16,293 nt of DNA, from the NCBI GenBank assembly GCA_030426005.1, contig JAUHZM010000037.1, positions 1 through 16,293 on the forward strand. Reading direction: 5' to 3'. Both the position numbers and the translations under genes were made by a program. This document shows positions 8,180 through 15,335 of this stretch, one piece after another; positions within the stretch are counted from its first letter, which is position 1; the number at the start of each line of letters is the position of its first letter. Source of the stretch: Gammaproteobacteria bacterium (GTDB taxonomy: Bacteria > Pseudomonadota > Gammaproteobacteria > Arenicellales > Arenicellaceae). The notes beneath the pieces were generated by a model, which made no database searches, was not told the DNA's origin, and saw only the letters and a list, made by a program, of their open reading frames with translations.

Positions 8180-8487
8180 AGCACTTTGCCTCAATCAGAT
8201 CGGTGGTTTGATTGTGTCTTTATAAACAATCTTTTGGTGAATTTTACACTCGCTGGCATCAACACGTCTGAATGACTATTATTAGTTAAATGAATAAACA
8301 AGCAAATTGGTAGAAAAATGGTGAATATCTACACCTTTATTCAATTTGCGAATGACAATCATACCAATTGCATTATTCCTGAATGCCCGGTGCGAAGCTA
8401 AGGTGGTGTCATCAAAAACCGAGGTGCTAGCGCACAACATTCCACGAAAACCGAATGAACCAATTAGTCAATAAGCAGGAGATGAAG
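8180..8487. promoter_or_regulatory. Shared divergent control region of glcB and aceA
   Basis: These 308 bases hold no gene. They are AT-rich and separate the two glyoxylate-shunt genes. Near glcB, the inverted repeat GATTGT (8210-8215) and ACAATC (8226-8231) with 10 bases between covers a minus-strand -10-like TATAAA (8224-8219); no good -35 was found. In the middle, GCAAATTG (8302-8309) and CAATTTGC (8342-8349) are an 8-bp inverted repeat 32 bases apart. It encloses an imperfect palindrome with GGTG (8320-8323) and CACC (8332-8335) ends. For aceA, AGGAG at 8477-8481 is a good ribosome-binding site 6 bases before ATG 8488. No strong plus-strand promoter stands out. Operator function is inferred. 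Confidence 0.5.
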
Positions 8488-10083
8488 ATGTCTACCTACA
8501 AACAAGAAATCGAAGCCACTCAAAACCTGATCGATGCCGGCGGCAACGAACTGAAAGGCATTAACCCAGAATACGCGGCGCGCATGAAGCTGCAAAACCG
8601 TTTCAAAACTGGTTTGGATATTGCCAAGTACACGGCTTCCATCATGCGTAAAGATATGGAAGAGTATGACGCAGACTCATCTCAATACACCCAATCTCTG
8701 GGCTGCTGGCATGGTTTTATCGCGCAACAAAAAATGATCGCGGTTAAAAAGCACCACGGCACTACCAATAAACGCTACCTTTACCTGTCTGGTTGGATGA
8801 TCGCTGCGTTGCGTTCTGAGTTCGGTCCCCTGCCTGACCAATCTATGCACGAAAAAACCAGCGTACCGGCACTGATCGAAGAGTTGTACACATTCCTGCG
8901 TCAAGCTGATGCGCGCGAACTGCGCCACCTGTTTACAGAGCTAGACGCCGCGCGTGCTGCCGGCAACACTGCGAAAGCGGCTGAAGTACAACACCATATC
9001 GACAACTTCGAAACACACGTTGTGCCGATCATCGCAGACATCGACGCGGGCTTCGGCAATGAAGAAGCCACTTACTTGCTGGCTAAGAAAATGATTGAAG
9101 CTGGTGCTTGTGCGATTCAAATCGAAAACCAAGTATCAGACGAGAAGCAATGTGGTCACCAAGACGGTAAAGTTACCGTACCTCACGCTGACTTCCTAGC
9201 GAAAATCCGCGCTGTTCGCTACGCGTTCCTGGAGCTTGGTGTTGACGACGGTGTGATTGTTGCACGTACTGACTCATTGGGTGCTGGCCTGACTAAACAA
9301 ATTGCGGTAACCAACGAGCCAGGTGATATCGGTGACTTGTACAACTCGTACCTCGATTGTGAAGAGCTGACACCAGGTCAAATGAAAAACGGCGACGTTG
9401 TTATTCACCGCGACGGCAGTTTGGTTCGTCCAAAGCGTTTGGCAAGCGGCCTGTTCCAATTCAAAGCAGGTACTGGTGAAGATCGCTGCGTACTCGACTG
9501 CATCACCAGCTTGCAAAATGGTGCCGACCTGATCTGGATTGAAACCGAGAAACCACACGTAGGCCAAATCGGCGGCATGGTTGATCGTATTCGTGAAGTC
9601 GTACCGAACGCAAAATTGGTTTACAACAACTCACCATCATTCAACTGGACACTGAGCTTCCGTCAACAAGCGTATGACGCCATGGTTGAAGCTGGTGAAG
9701 ACGTGAGTGAATACAACCGTGACGAATTGATGGATGTCAAATACGACGGCACTGCATTGGCTGAACGTGCTGACGACATGATCCAAAACTTCCAACGTGA
9801 AGGCTCGAAGAAGGCCGGTATTTTCCACCACTTGATTACGCTGCCAACCTATCACACGGCCGCTCTGTCGACCGACAACTTGGCACAGGGCTACTTCGGT
9901 GAAGAAGGTATGCTGGCTTACGTAAAAGGTGTTCAACGTAAGGAAATCCGTCAAGGCTTGGCCTGTGTTAAGCACCAAGACATGGCTGGCTCAAACATCG
10001 GTGACGATCATAAAGAATACTTCTCTGGCGATGCAGCACTGAAAGCAGCTGGCGAAGACAACACGATGAACCAGTTTGGCTAA
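8488..10083 (+). CDS. aceA: Isocitrate lyase, long isoform
   Basis: This 531-residue cytoplasmic enzyme splits isocitrate to glyoxylate and succinate, the first step of the glyoxylate shunt used for growth on acetate or fatty acids. It contains the lyase signature KQCGH (220-224, catalytic Cys222), Mg-binding region PIIADIDAGFGN, VARTDSLGAG, and the C-terminal YNNSPSFNW. Its length and the KQCGHQDGK variant of the signature match the long Pseudomonas-type isocitrate lyases rather than the about 434-residue E. coli type. ATG 8488 is chosen for AGGAG at 8477-8481; ATGs at 8455 and 8482 are less well placed. Codon choice (many CGT, GGT, AAC, TTC codons) looks more biased than in its neighbours, which suits high expression. 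Its partner glcB is divergent and broken, so the shunt may be blocked unless another malate synthase exists. Confidence 0.97.
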   Translation: MSTYKQEIEATQNLIDAGGNELKGINPEYAARMKLQNRFKTGLDIAKYTASIMRKDMEEYDADSSQYTQSLGCWHGFIAQQKMIAVKKHHGTTNKRYLYLSGWMIAALRSEFGPLPDQSMHEKTSVPALIEELYTFLRQADARELRHLFTELDAARAAGNTAKAAEVQHHIDNFETHVVPIIADIDAGFGNEEATYLLAKKMIEAGACAIQIENQVSDEKQCGHQDGKVTVPHADFLAKIRAVRYAFLELGVDDGVIVARTDSLGAGLTKQIAVTNEPGDIGDLYNSYLDCEELTPGQMKNGDVVIHRDGSLVRPKRLASGLFQFKAGTGEDRCVLDCITSLQNGADLIWIETEKPHVGQIGGMVDRIREVVPNAKLVYNNSPSFNWTLSFRQQAYDAMVEAGEDVSEYNRDELMDVKYDGTALAERADDMIQNFQREGSKKAGIFHHLITLPTYHTAALSTDNLAQGYFGEEGMLAYVKGVQRKEIRQGLACVKHQDMAGSNIGDDHKEYFSGDAALKAAGEDNTMNQFG

Positions 10084-10146
10084 GGCAAGGGAGCAATCTT
10101 TGACTTAGGTGAAGAAGGGAACACAAGGAGCGTGTTTCGTGGAGCT

Positions 10147-10186
10147 AAGAAGGCGATTGCGGGAAACTGCAGTCGCCTTCTTTTTT
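10147..10186 (+). terminator. Rho-independent terminator of aceA
   Basis: A 14-bp stem (10147-10160 with 10169-10182, one T-G wobble) with an 8-base loop is followed by a T-run through 10186. It starts 63 bases after the aceA stop. This is a strong, textbook-shaped plus-strand terminator. Confidence 0.92.
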
Positions 10187-10213
10187 GTTCAATCAAGAAC
10201 TGGCTAATGTGCC

Positions 10214-11092
10214 CTATCCTGTTTTGGGTGGCATTGGCACGAGCCGAGAGGTTCGCCGCACGTAATCTTGATACGCGGCATCATCGCCCCATTTAGCTTC
10301 GGCTTTCTTCTGAAGCGTTGGAATACCGCTAATTTTGGTGATCAATAAATACACAAAAATCGGCGAGATCATCACCACCCATTGCCAGCCAGAAATCACC
10401 GGAATCGCCATCAGCGCAATACCAACCCAAAGCGTTATTTCGCCAAAATAATTTGGGTGCCTTGACCAGGCCCATAGCCCATGCCGAATAAACTCACCGC
10501 GATTCGTAATATCTCGCTTAAAGGCACGTTTCTGTGCATCAGCGATCACTTCAATAATAAATCCACTGCTCCACACTAACGCGCCCAGAATTCCCAACCA
10601 TCCCAAGGGAACGCGCTCGTTGCTAGTAATAATTGCTAAGGCGGCGGCCGCGGTGAAAATCACCCAAAGCCCCTGCATAGTCCAAGCAAACAAAAAGCGC
10701 GGCACGCTGCGTTTAATTTCGTCAAATCGATCATCCGTGCCATCTTGATGGATTCGCATAAACAGAAAGGACCCCAAACGCACTGCCCAAATCGTGACCA
10801 TCAACGAGACCAAGATCGCCCGTAGATCTAAACCGGATGAGAGCATGACAGCAAGCGCTACAACCGACAAATATGTCAGACTGCCGACCAAATCATAGAA
10901 TTTCTCGGTCTGCATAATGACAGCAGGAATAAATGCCAGCCAATTAACGGCGAACGCAGTTACCGCGCACAACGCAAAAACCGAAATGCCATTCACTGTG
11001 GCTCCTTGGGTACCGCCAGCCCAAGCTAACCCTACGCCGGTCATCACCGTGACGACCGTGGCGATTAAAATAAAAATTGTATAACGCTGCAT
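10214..11092 (-). CDS. DUF1295 integral membrane protein (steroid 5-alpha-reductase-like fold)
   Basis: This 292-residue, strongly hydrophobic protein has about seven to eight predicted membrane segments, near residues 5-24, 36-58, 70-86, 92-112, 138-156, 163-183, 219-237 and 239-253. The motif GLWAWSRHPNYFGE (205-218) followed by LW is the hallmark of the DUF1295/steroid 5-alpha-reductase C-terminal superfamily, where the related region binds NADPH. The tail ends in a soluble stretch with TLQKKAEAKWGDDAAYQDYVRR-like sequence (259-280), also typical. The family includes poorly characterised bacterial inner-membrane proteins, and the substrate, perhaps a lipid, is unknown. ATG 11092 is preceded by AGGAG at 11110-11106, a rather long 13-base spacing. 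No operon partner is evident. The family is certain, the function open. Confidence 0.88.
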   Translation of the reverse strand: MQRYTIFILIATVVTVMTGVGLAWAGGTQGATVNGISVFALCAVTAFAVNWLAFIPAVIMQTEKFYDLVGSLTYLSVVALAVMLSSGLDLRAILVSLMVTIWAVRLGSFLFMRIHQDGTDDRFDEIKRSVPRFLFAWTMQGLWVIFTAAAALAIITSNERVPLGWLGILGALVWSSGFIIEVIADAQKRAFKRDITNRGEFIRHGLWAWSRHPNYFGEITLWVGIALMAIPVISGWQWVVMISPIFVYLLITKISGIPTLQKKAEAKWGDDAAYQDYVRRTSRLVPMPPKTG

Positions 11093-11277
11093 GAGACTAG
11101 TTATGCTCCTGTGGATACCGAATTGACCCTACTCACCGCAGACTCACACGGGGTAAGGAGGAAATACAAGCAGTCAGCTTGTTCGGTGATCCAGCGCAAA
11201 AGCGCCGACCTAACTAATCAATCGAAGCAATCCTCAGACGCTCTACGCGCACTCTGAAGTACGCATAGAATAATGAG
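11093..11277. other. Intergenic spacer without a recognised element
   Basis: Between two minus-strand genes. It contains the AGGAG used by the DUF1295 gene (11106-11110) and a minor GCGC-AAAA-GCGC hairpin. No ORF and no convincing terminator was found after the stop of the beta-helix gene. Confidence 0.5.
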
Positions 11278-12771
11278 CTATAAGTCGATAACAACAGTGC
11301 CACCCGAAGCTAGAGGAATCACATAGAAGGTAGTCTCCTCATACTCGATGGCGCCAATATCACAAGCGGCGCCCTGAGGGCGTTTAATACCGCGCTGATC
11401 ACCACGGGTGACGATACCAAACGTAGGGAAAAATGTTGTAAACGAACAGCCTTCGCCAAAAAGAAACAAACTTCCCAGACTGAAGGTTGACACCGCAGTA
11501 TCAATCGCTGGACTGCCACTAATCGGCGCATGTGACCGACTCGCACCACCATTATTTTTTAATTCCTGGATGATCTGCCTTAATGGCGTCGGCACTGTAC
11601 CGTCACTGGTTGCTAACAAGTCGCTACTATGCGGACTTAACCCAGACACAGCCTGAGTTGTACTTAATCCAGACCAACCGATTAGATTATTTCGTTGATT
11701 GCCTGCCAGTGGTGTACCACCTGAAAATCCGGGCTGTCTTAGAATTTCTTTGCCATTCGTCCCCGGCGCGAGCGTGGTATTGCCGGACACGATATTATTG
11801 ACCAAATTCAATGTACCCATGGCATGCCGTATTCCACCGCCGGTCGCTGCCTCATTTTCGCTAATGGTGTTATTGATCAGCGTCGTTACTGGCGACCCGG
11901 TACCAACAACAATTGCCACACCACCACCCGTTGAAGTGGAACTGGTCGACTTATTATTACTTATCGTGGAGTCTCGCATGGTCAAGGTAGCGTCATTTCC
12001 GGTTCGCACACCAGAACGCTGGTTATACGAAATCTCACTCCGATCGATTCGTGCACTACCTGAAGCAATCAATACCCCAGTCCGTGTATTTGCTGACACC
12101 ACACTATCTTGGATTAACAGCTGAACACTGCCAGTGATTGCCCCGCTTGACGAACTGAGCACGCCGCCGCCATTGTTATTTAACACCTGCGTATTGATGA
12201 GTTCGAGCCCCGCATCAAAACTACCAACTCCAAAACTCGCGACCGCATAACCAGTTGGGTCCAGAGGTGTATTTGCGCGGACGTCGCTATTTTCGATTCG
12301 GGCCTTGCCGCCGTAGACAAATACCGCCGCGCCATTGGAGTGTCTGCCGTTGACCAAGCGAACATTCCTGAGTAAGAGGTCTCCACCAGTGCTAATGTAA
12401 AATAGCCGAAAATCCGGCGTCGTTGGCGACGGCGAGCGCTGGATCAAGGCGTTGTTACCCTCAATAGTGATCTTGCTAGTAATTTGTGGCAAACCATTTG
12501 CGCCGAGCGAGCCCGCCGTATTATCCACCGCAAATAGAGTCTGAATGGCCTGACTCTCCGGAATCACGATCGTATCGTCACCAAACGAGCCGGTGGTGCT
12601 TAAAAGGCAACCACCCAATGCCGAATCAGCATTCGCAGAGTCAATGGCATCCATGATCGTGCATCCACTGCCAGACGTATCTGTATTAACAACAATGGTT
12701 GCGGCTAAAGTATGAAAGCTCAGCCCAAGAGGCACTGAAGCTAAGATAAATCGTTTTAGATAGTTTGCCAT
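11278..12771 (-). CDS. Secreted beta-helix protein with choice-of-anchor Q domain
   Basis: This 497-residue protein begins with a signal peptide (basic MANYLKR, hydrophobic core, likely cut after TLA at 23). Next is a CSLREA-like region, GCTIMDAIDSAN...GGC, with Cys37 and Cys55 probably paired. The centre is built of right-handed parallel beta-helix rungs rich in N, G, S and T: INTQVLNNN, IQDSVVSANT, IDRSEISYNQ, MRDSTISNNK, INNTISENEA and VNNIVSGNT. The choice-of-anchor Q segment includes SPAIDT and DQRGIKRPQGAACDIGAIE (458-476). Only 21 residues follow, with no sorting signal or membrane helix, so how it is held or released is unclear. ATG 12771 is preferred over GTG 12777 because GGGAG (12785-12781) lies 9 bases upstream of it but only 3 before the GTG. 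It is probably an extracellular or surface carbohydrate-binding or adhesive protein; no enzyme motif was seen. Confidence 0.85.
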   Translation of the reverse strand: MANYLKRFILASVPLGLSFHTLAATIVVNTDTSGSGCTIMDAIDSANADSALGGCLLSTTGSFGDDTIVIPESQAIQTLFAVDNTAGSLGANGLPQITSKITIEGNNALIQRSPSPTTPDFRLFYISTGGDLLLRNVRLVNGRHSNGAAVFVYGGKARIENSDVRANTPLDPTGYAVASFGVGSFDAGLELINTQVLNNNGGGVLSSSSGAITGSVQLLIQDSVVSANTRTGVLIASGSARIDRSEISYNQRSGVRTGNDATLTMRDSTISNNKSTSSTSTGGGVAIVVGTGSPVTTLINNTISENEAATGGGIRHAMGTLNLVNNIVSGNTTLAPGTNGKEILRQPGFSGGTPLAGNQRNNLIGWSGLSTTQAVSGLSPHSSDLLATSDGTVPTPLRQIIQELKNNGGASRSHAPISGSPAIDTAVSTFSLGSLFLFGEGCSFTTFFPTFGIVTRGDQRGIKRPQGAACDIGAIEYEETTFYVIPLASGGTVVIDL

Positions 12772-13000
12772 CGACACAGGCTCCCAAAGCGCTATTTAGA
12801 GTGAAACCAATAGACAAGTGACAGTGTTAACCCGGCGCATCCACGTAAACCTTCCGTGTGGTGACTGCTGTACCTGTCAAGATATTAGAAGATTGTAAGA
12901 AATATCAAAACCTACTCGCAAATGGCCATTTGGCCCGTGGCACTCCAATAAAGAATCGCGCACCGTTCTTAACTGAATAATCTAAGTAATTGATAAATAA
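12772..13000 (-). promoter_or_regulatory. Upstream region of the beta-helix gene with promoter candidate and palindrome
   Basis: On the minus strand TTGCGA (12921-12916) and TACAAT (12897-12892) are 18 bases apart, 9 of 12 sigma-70 consensus bases, giving a leader of about 110 bases. A perfect 14-bp palindrome CAAATGGCCATTTG (12919-12932) touches the -35, a plausible operator. A lone perfect TTGACA (12880-12875) lies downstream but has no matching -10. Confidence 0.4.
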
Positions 13001-13034
13001 TAAAAAAGCCTGCTGACCGAAATCAGCAGGCTTT
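13001..13034 (-). terminator. Rho-independent terminator of the M3 peptidase gene
   Basis: A 12-bp perfect stem (13005-13016 with 13023-13034) and a 6-base loop are followed on the minus strand by TTTTTTA in total. It lies 26 bases past the stop codon of the peptidase gene. Confidence 0.92.
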
Positions 13035-13060
13035 GAGAACTATTAGCGTAAATCTAGATT

Positions 13061-15253
13061 CTACTTGGCGGTCAGGCCTTTACGCTCCAATAAGGGTTGG
13101 ATATTAGGCTCGGCACCACGAAACTCTTTGAAGATTGTCATCGCATCCGTAGCACCGCCACGCGACAACAGTGTTTTTCTGAAATGATCACCGTTTTCAC
13201 GCTTCAGTCCACCGTTTTCCTTGAACCACTCGACCGTGTCAGCGTCAAGCACCTCACTCCAAATGTAAGAGTAGTAACCGGCGGAATAGCCACCCATAAT
13301 GTGTGAGAAATAAGTGGTGCGATAGCGTGGTGGTACCTGATCAACCGCGACACCGGCTTTTTTGAGTGCATTGGCTTCAAACTCCAAAACACCGTCGGCA
13401 TCGGGAACTTGATCAGGTGTTAATTGGTGCCATGCCTGATCCAGTAAAGACGCCGCAAGGTATTCGGTCGTTGCGTAACCTTGGTTAAACTTCGAGCTCG
13501 CCAGTACTTTATCCAGTAACTCGCGCGGCATGGCCTCACCCGTCTCGTAGTGTTTCGCGTAATTAGCCAAAATTTCCGGCCAATCTGCCCACATTTCGTT
13601 CACTTGAGATGGGTACTCAACAAAGTCACGCGGTACAGATGTACCGGAGAAACTTGGGTAAGTCACGTCTGAGAACATGCCATGCAGCGCGTGTCCAAAC
13701 TCGTGGAACATGGTCGTAACTTCGTCCCAGGTCAATAAGGTTGGCTGGCCTTCCGGCGGCTTAGGTACATTCAAGTGGTTCGCCACGACTGGCTTATTTC
13801 CCAACAAGCCAGATTGCGAAACATATGCGTTCATCCAGGCACCACCGCGCTTGGATTCACGTGCATAGAAATCCTCAATGAACAGGGCCAGAGTAGAACC
13901 GTCAGCATCGAACACTTCCCATACGTGGACATCTGGGTGATAAGTCGGTAAATCATCACGCTTCTTGAAGGTCAGTCCATACAGTTTTTCTGCGGCATGG
14001 AAGACACCGTTCACCAATACGTTTTCCATCTCCAGGTATGGTTTGAGTTGCGACTCGTCGAAGTTGTAACGCTTGGCGCGTAATTTTTCCGTGTAGTAGT
14101 CCCAATCCCAAGCCTGCAGATCGAACTCACCGCCCTCTTCCTTGACTAAGGCTTGTAAGTCAGCCAATTCACGCTTGGCATTCGCAACCGCCGGCGGTGC
14201 CAAAGTTGCCAATCGCGTATTCACTGCTTCTGTGGTTTGAGCGGTTTGGTCAACCAATTGATATGCGGCATGGTTTTCATACCCTAAGAGTTGCGCCCGC
14301 TCAGCACGCAATTTGAATACTTTTGTCACCAGCTCTCGATTATCGTAGTCGCCACCACTGCTGCCGCGCCCTAATGAAGTTTCTAGAATACGCTGACGTA
14401 GCGCGCGGTCTTGTAAAGACGACAAAGATGGCTGTTGACTGGTATTCAACAATGGAATCACATATTTGTCTTCCATCTCACGGGCTTTACCCGCTTCTAG
14501 CGCCGACGCGATCTGAGTGTCGCTGAGCCCTTTCAATTCATCAGCCGAATCCACTACGATGGCTTTGGAGTTGACCTCTTCCAACACGTTTTGACTAAAC
14601 TGATTGGTCAATGTTGCGAGTTCGGTATTAATTTTCTTAAGTGCTTCTTTGTCTTCGTCCGACAATTCAGCACCAGCACCGATAAATTCTTTATAGGTTT
14701 CCGTTACTAGGCGCTTAGATTCTGGGTCCAGCTCCAAAGTGTCTAGCGAATCATGAATCGATTTGACACGCGCAAATAAATCCGAGTTCAGCAAGATGGA
14801 GTCCGAATGGGCAGACAATTTCGGTGCCACTTCTGAGCGTACTTTTTTAATCTCGTCGTTCGTGTGTGCCGAACTCAGTGCGAAGAAAACACGCGATACT
14901 CGACTCAACAACTCGCCGCTCTTTTCCATGGCGATGAACGTATTCTCAAAGTTCGCGGGCTCGGAGTTACCCGCAATCTGCTCGATTTCTTGCAGATGCT
15001 CGCTCATCCCTTTTTCGAATGCCGGTAAATAGTGTTCGTTTTTGATCTGATCAAAAGGCGGATACGACATGTATAACGAACTGGCCTGGTAAAACGGATT
15101 TTCCGTACTCACCGGTGCCGCGGTGGCTTCACTCGCTGTCGTTTCAGTTGCTTCAACCTGACTCTCGACTTGGTCCTTTACGGGTGCGTCGGATTGATTA
15201 CACGCAGTTGCAGTAAGGCTTAAGATGCATGCTGCCAATATAGTTTTTTTCAT
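13061..15253 (-). CDS. dcp: M3 family zinc metallopeptidase, peptidyl-dipeptidase Dcp-like, putative lipoprotein
   Basis: This 730-residue M3 (thimet/Dcp/oligopeptidase A) enzyme cleaves small peptides, in Dcp by releasing C-terminal dipeptides. The zinc site is His517-Glu518-x2-His521 (TMFHEFGHALHGMF) with Glu546 in VPRDFVEYPSQ as third ligand; LLTWDEVTTMF and the C-terminal GGYSAGYYSYIWSEV are Dcp-like. It begins with MKKTILAACILSLTATAC, a lipoprotein-type leader with Cys20, followed by an acidic, Ala/Thr-rich linker to about residue 55. The lipobox (ATAC) lacks the usual Leu at -3, so lipidation is likely but unproven. ATG 15253 is chosen because upstream residues (15337-15254) are unrelated to a signal peptide and hold a good promoter. 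E. coli Dcp has 681 residues; the extra length is the leader and linker. It probably acts in the periplasm on imported or cell-wall-derived peptides. Confidence 0.92.
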   Translation of the reverse strand: MKKTILAACILSLTATACNQSDAPVKDQVESQVEATETTASEATAAPVSTENPFYQASSLYMSYPPFDQIKNEHYLPAFEKGMSEHLQEIEQIAGNSEPANFENTFIAMEKSGELLSRVSRVFFALSSAHTNDEIKKVRSEVAPKLSAHSDSILLNSDLFARVKSIHDSLDTLELDPESKRLVTETYKEFIGAGAELSDEDKEALKKINTELATLTNQFSQNVLEEVNSKAIVVDSADELKGLSDTQIASALEAGKAREMEDKYVIPLLNTSQQPSLSSLQDRALRQRILETSLGRGSSGGDYDNRELVTKVFKLRAERAQLLGYENHAAYQLVDQTAQTTEAVNTRLATLAPPAVANAKRELADLQALVKEEGGEFDLQAWDWDYYTEKLRAKRYNFDESQLKPYLEMENVLVNGVFHAAEKLYGLTFKKRDDLPTYHPDVHVWEVFDADGSTLALFIEDFYARESKRGGAWMNAYVSQSGLLGNKPVVANHLNVPKPPEGQPTLLTWDEVTTMFHEFGHALHGMFSDVTYPSFSGTSVPRDFVEYPSQVNEMWADWPEILANYAKHYETGEAMPRELLDKVLASSKFNQGYATTEYLAASLLDQAWHQLTPDQVPDADGVLEFEANALKKAGVAVDQVPPRYRTTYFSHIMGGYSAGYYSYIWSEVLDADTVEWFKENGGLKRENGDHFRKTLLSRGGATDAMTIFKEFRGAEPNIQPLLERKGLTAK

Positions 15254-15335
15254 GAAGATTATCGTGGAGTTATTTTTGAAGGCTACATCATACGCAAACA
15301 TCGACCGGCTTGCCAAGGAGACGTATAATCGCGCC
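15254..15335. promoter_or_regulatory. Overlapping divergent sigma-70 promoters
   Basis: For dcp (minus), TTGGCA (15316-15311) and TATGAT (15292-15287) have an 18-base spacer, each 5/6 to consensus, predicting a start near 15280 and a leader of about 27 bases. For the class V enzyme (plus), TCGACC (15301-15306, 4/6) and a perfect TATAAT (15324-15329) have a 17-base spacer. The predicted start is base 15336, the A of the ATG. The -35 of dcp lies inside the plus-strand spacer, so polymerases should exclude each other. Prediction by eye only. Confidence 0.6.

Noticed and set aside
8455..8487. Longer start of isocitrate lyase
   Set aside because: AGGAG at 8477-8481 would lie inside the coding region, and 531 residues from 8488 is the usual family length.
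11168..11220. Small RNA or hairpin near GCGCAAAAGCGC
   Set aside because: The stem is only four base pairs, with no T-run or promoter around it.
11540..12330. Repeat array or CRISPR-like pattern in the beta-helix gene
   Set aside because: The periodicity is at the protein level (rungs of about 20-25 residues) without conserved nucleotide repeats or spacers.
15225..15335. N-terminal extension of the PLP enzyme from ATG 15225
   Set aside because: It would overlap the dcp start in antisense and both promoter boxes, and the added 37 residues do not resemble the family.
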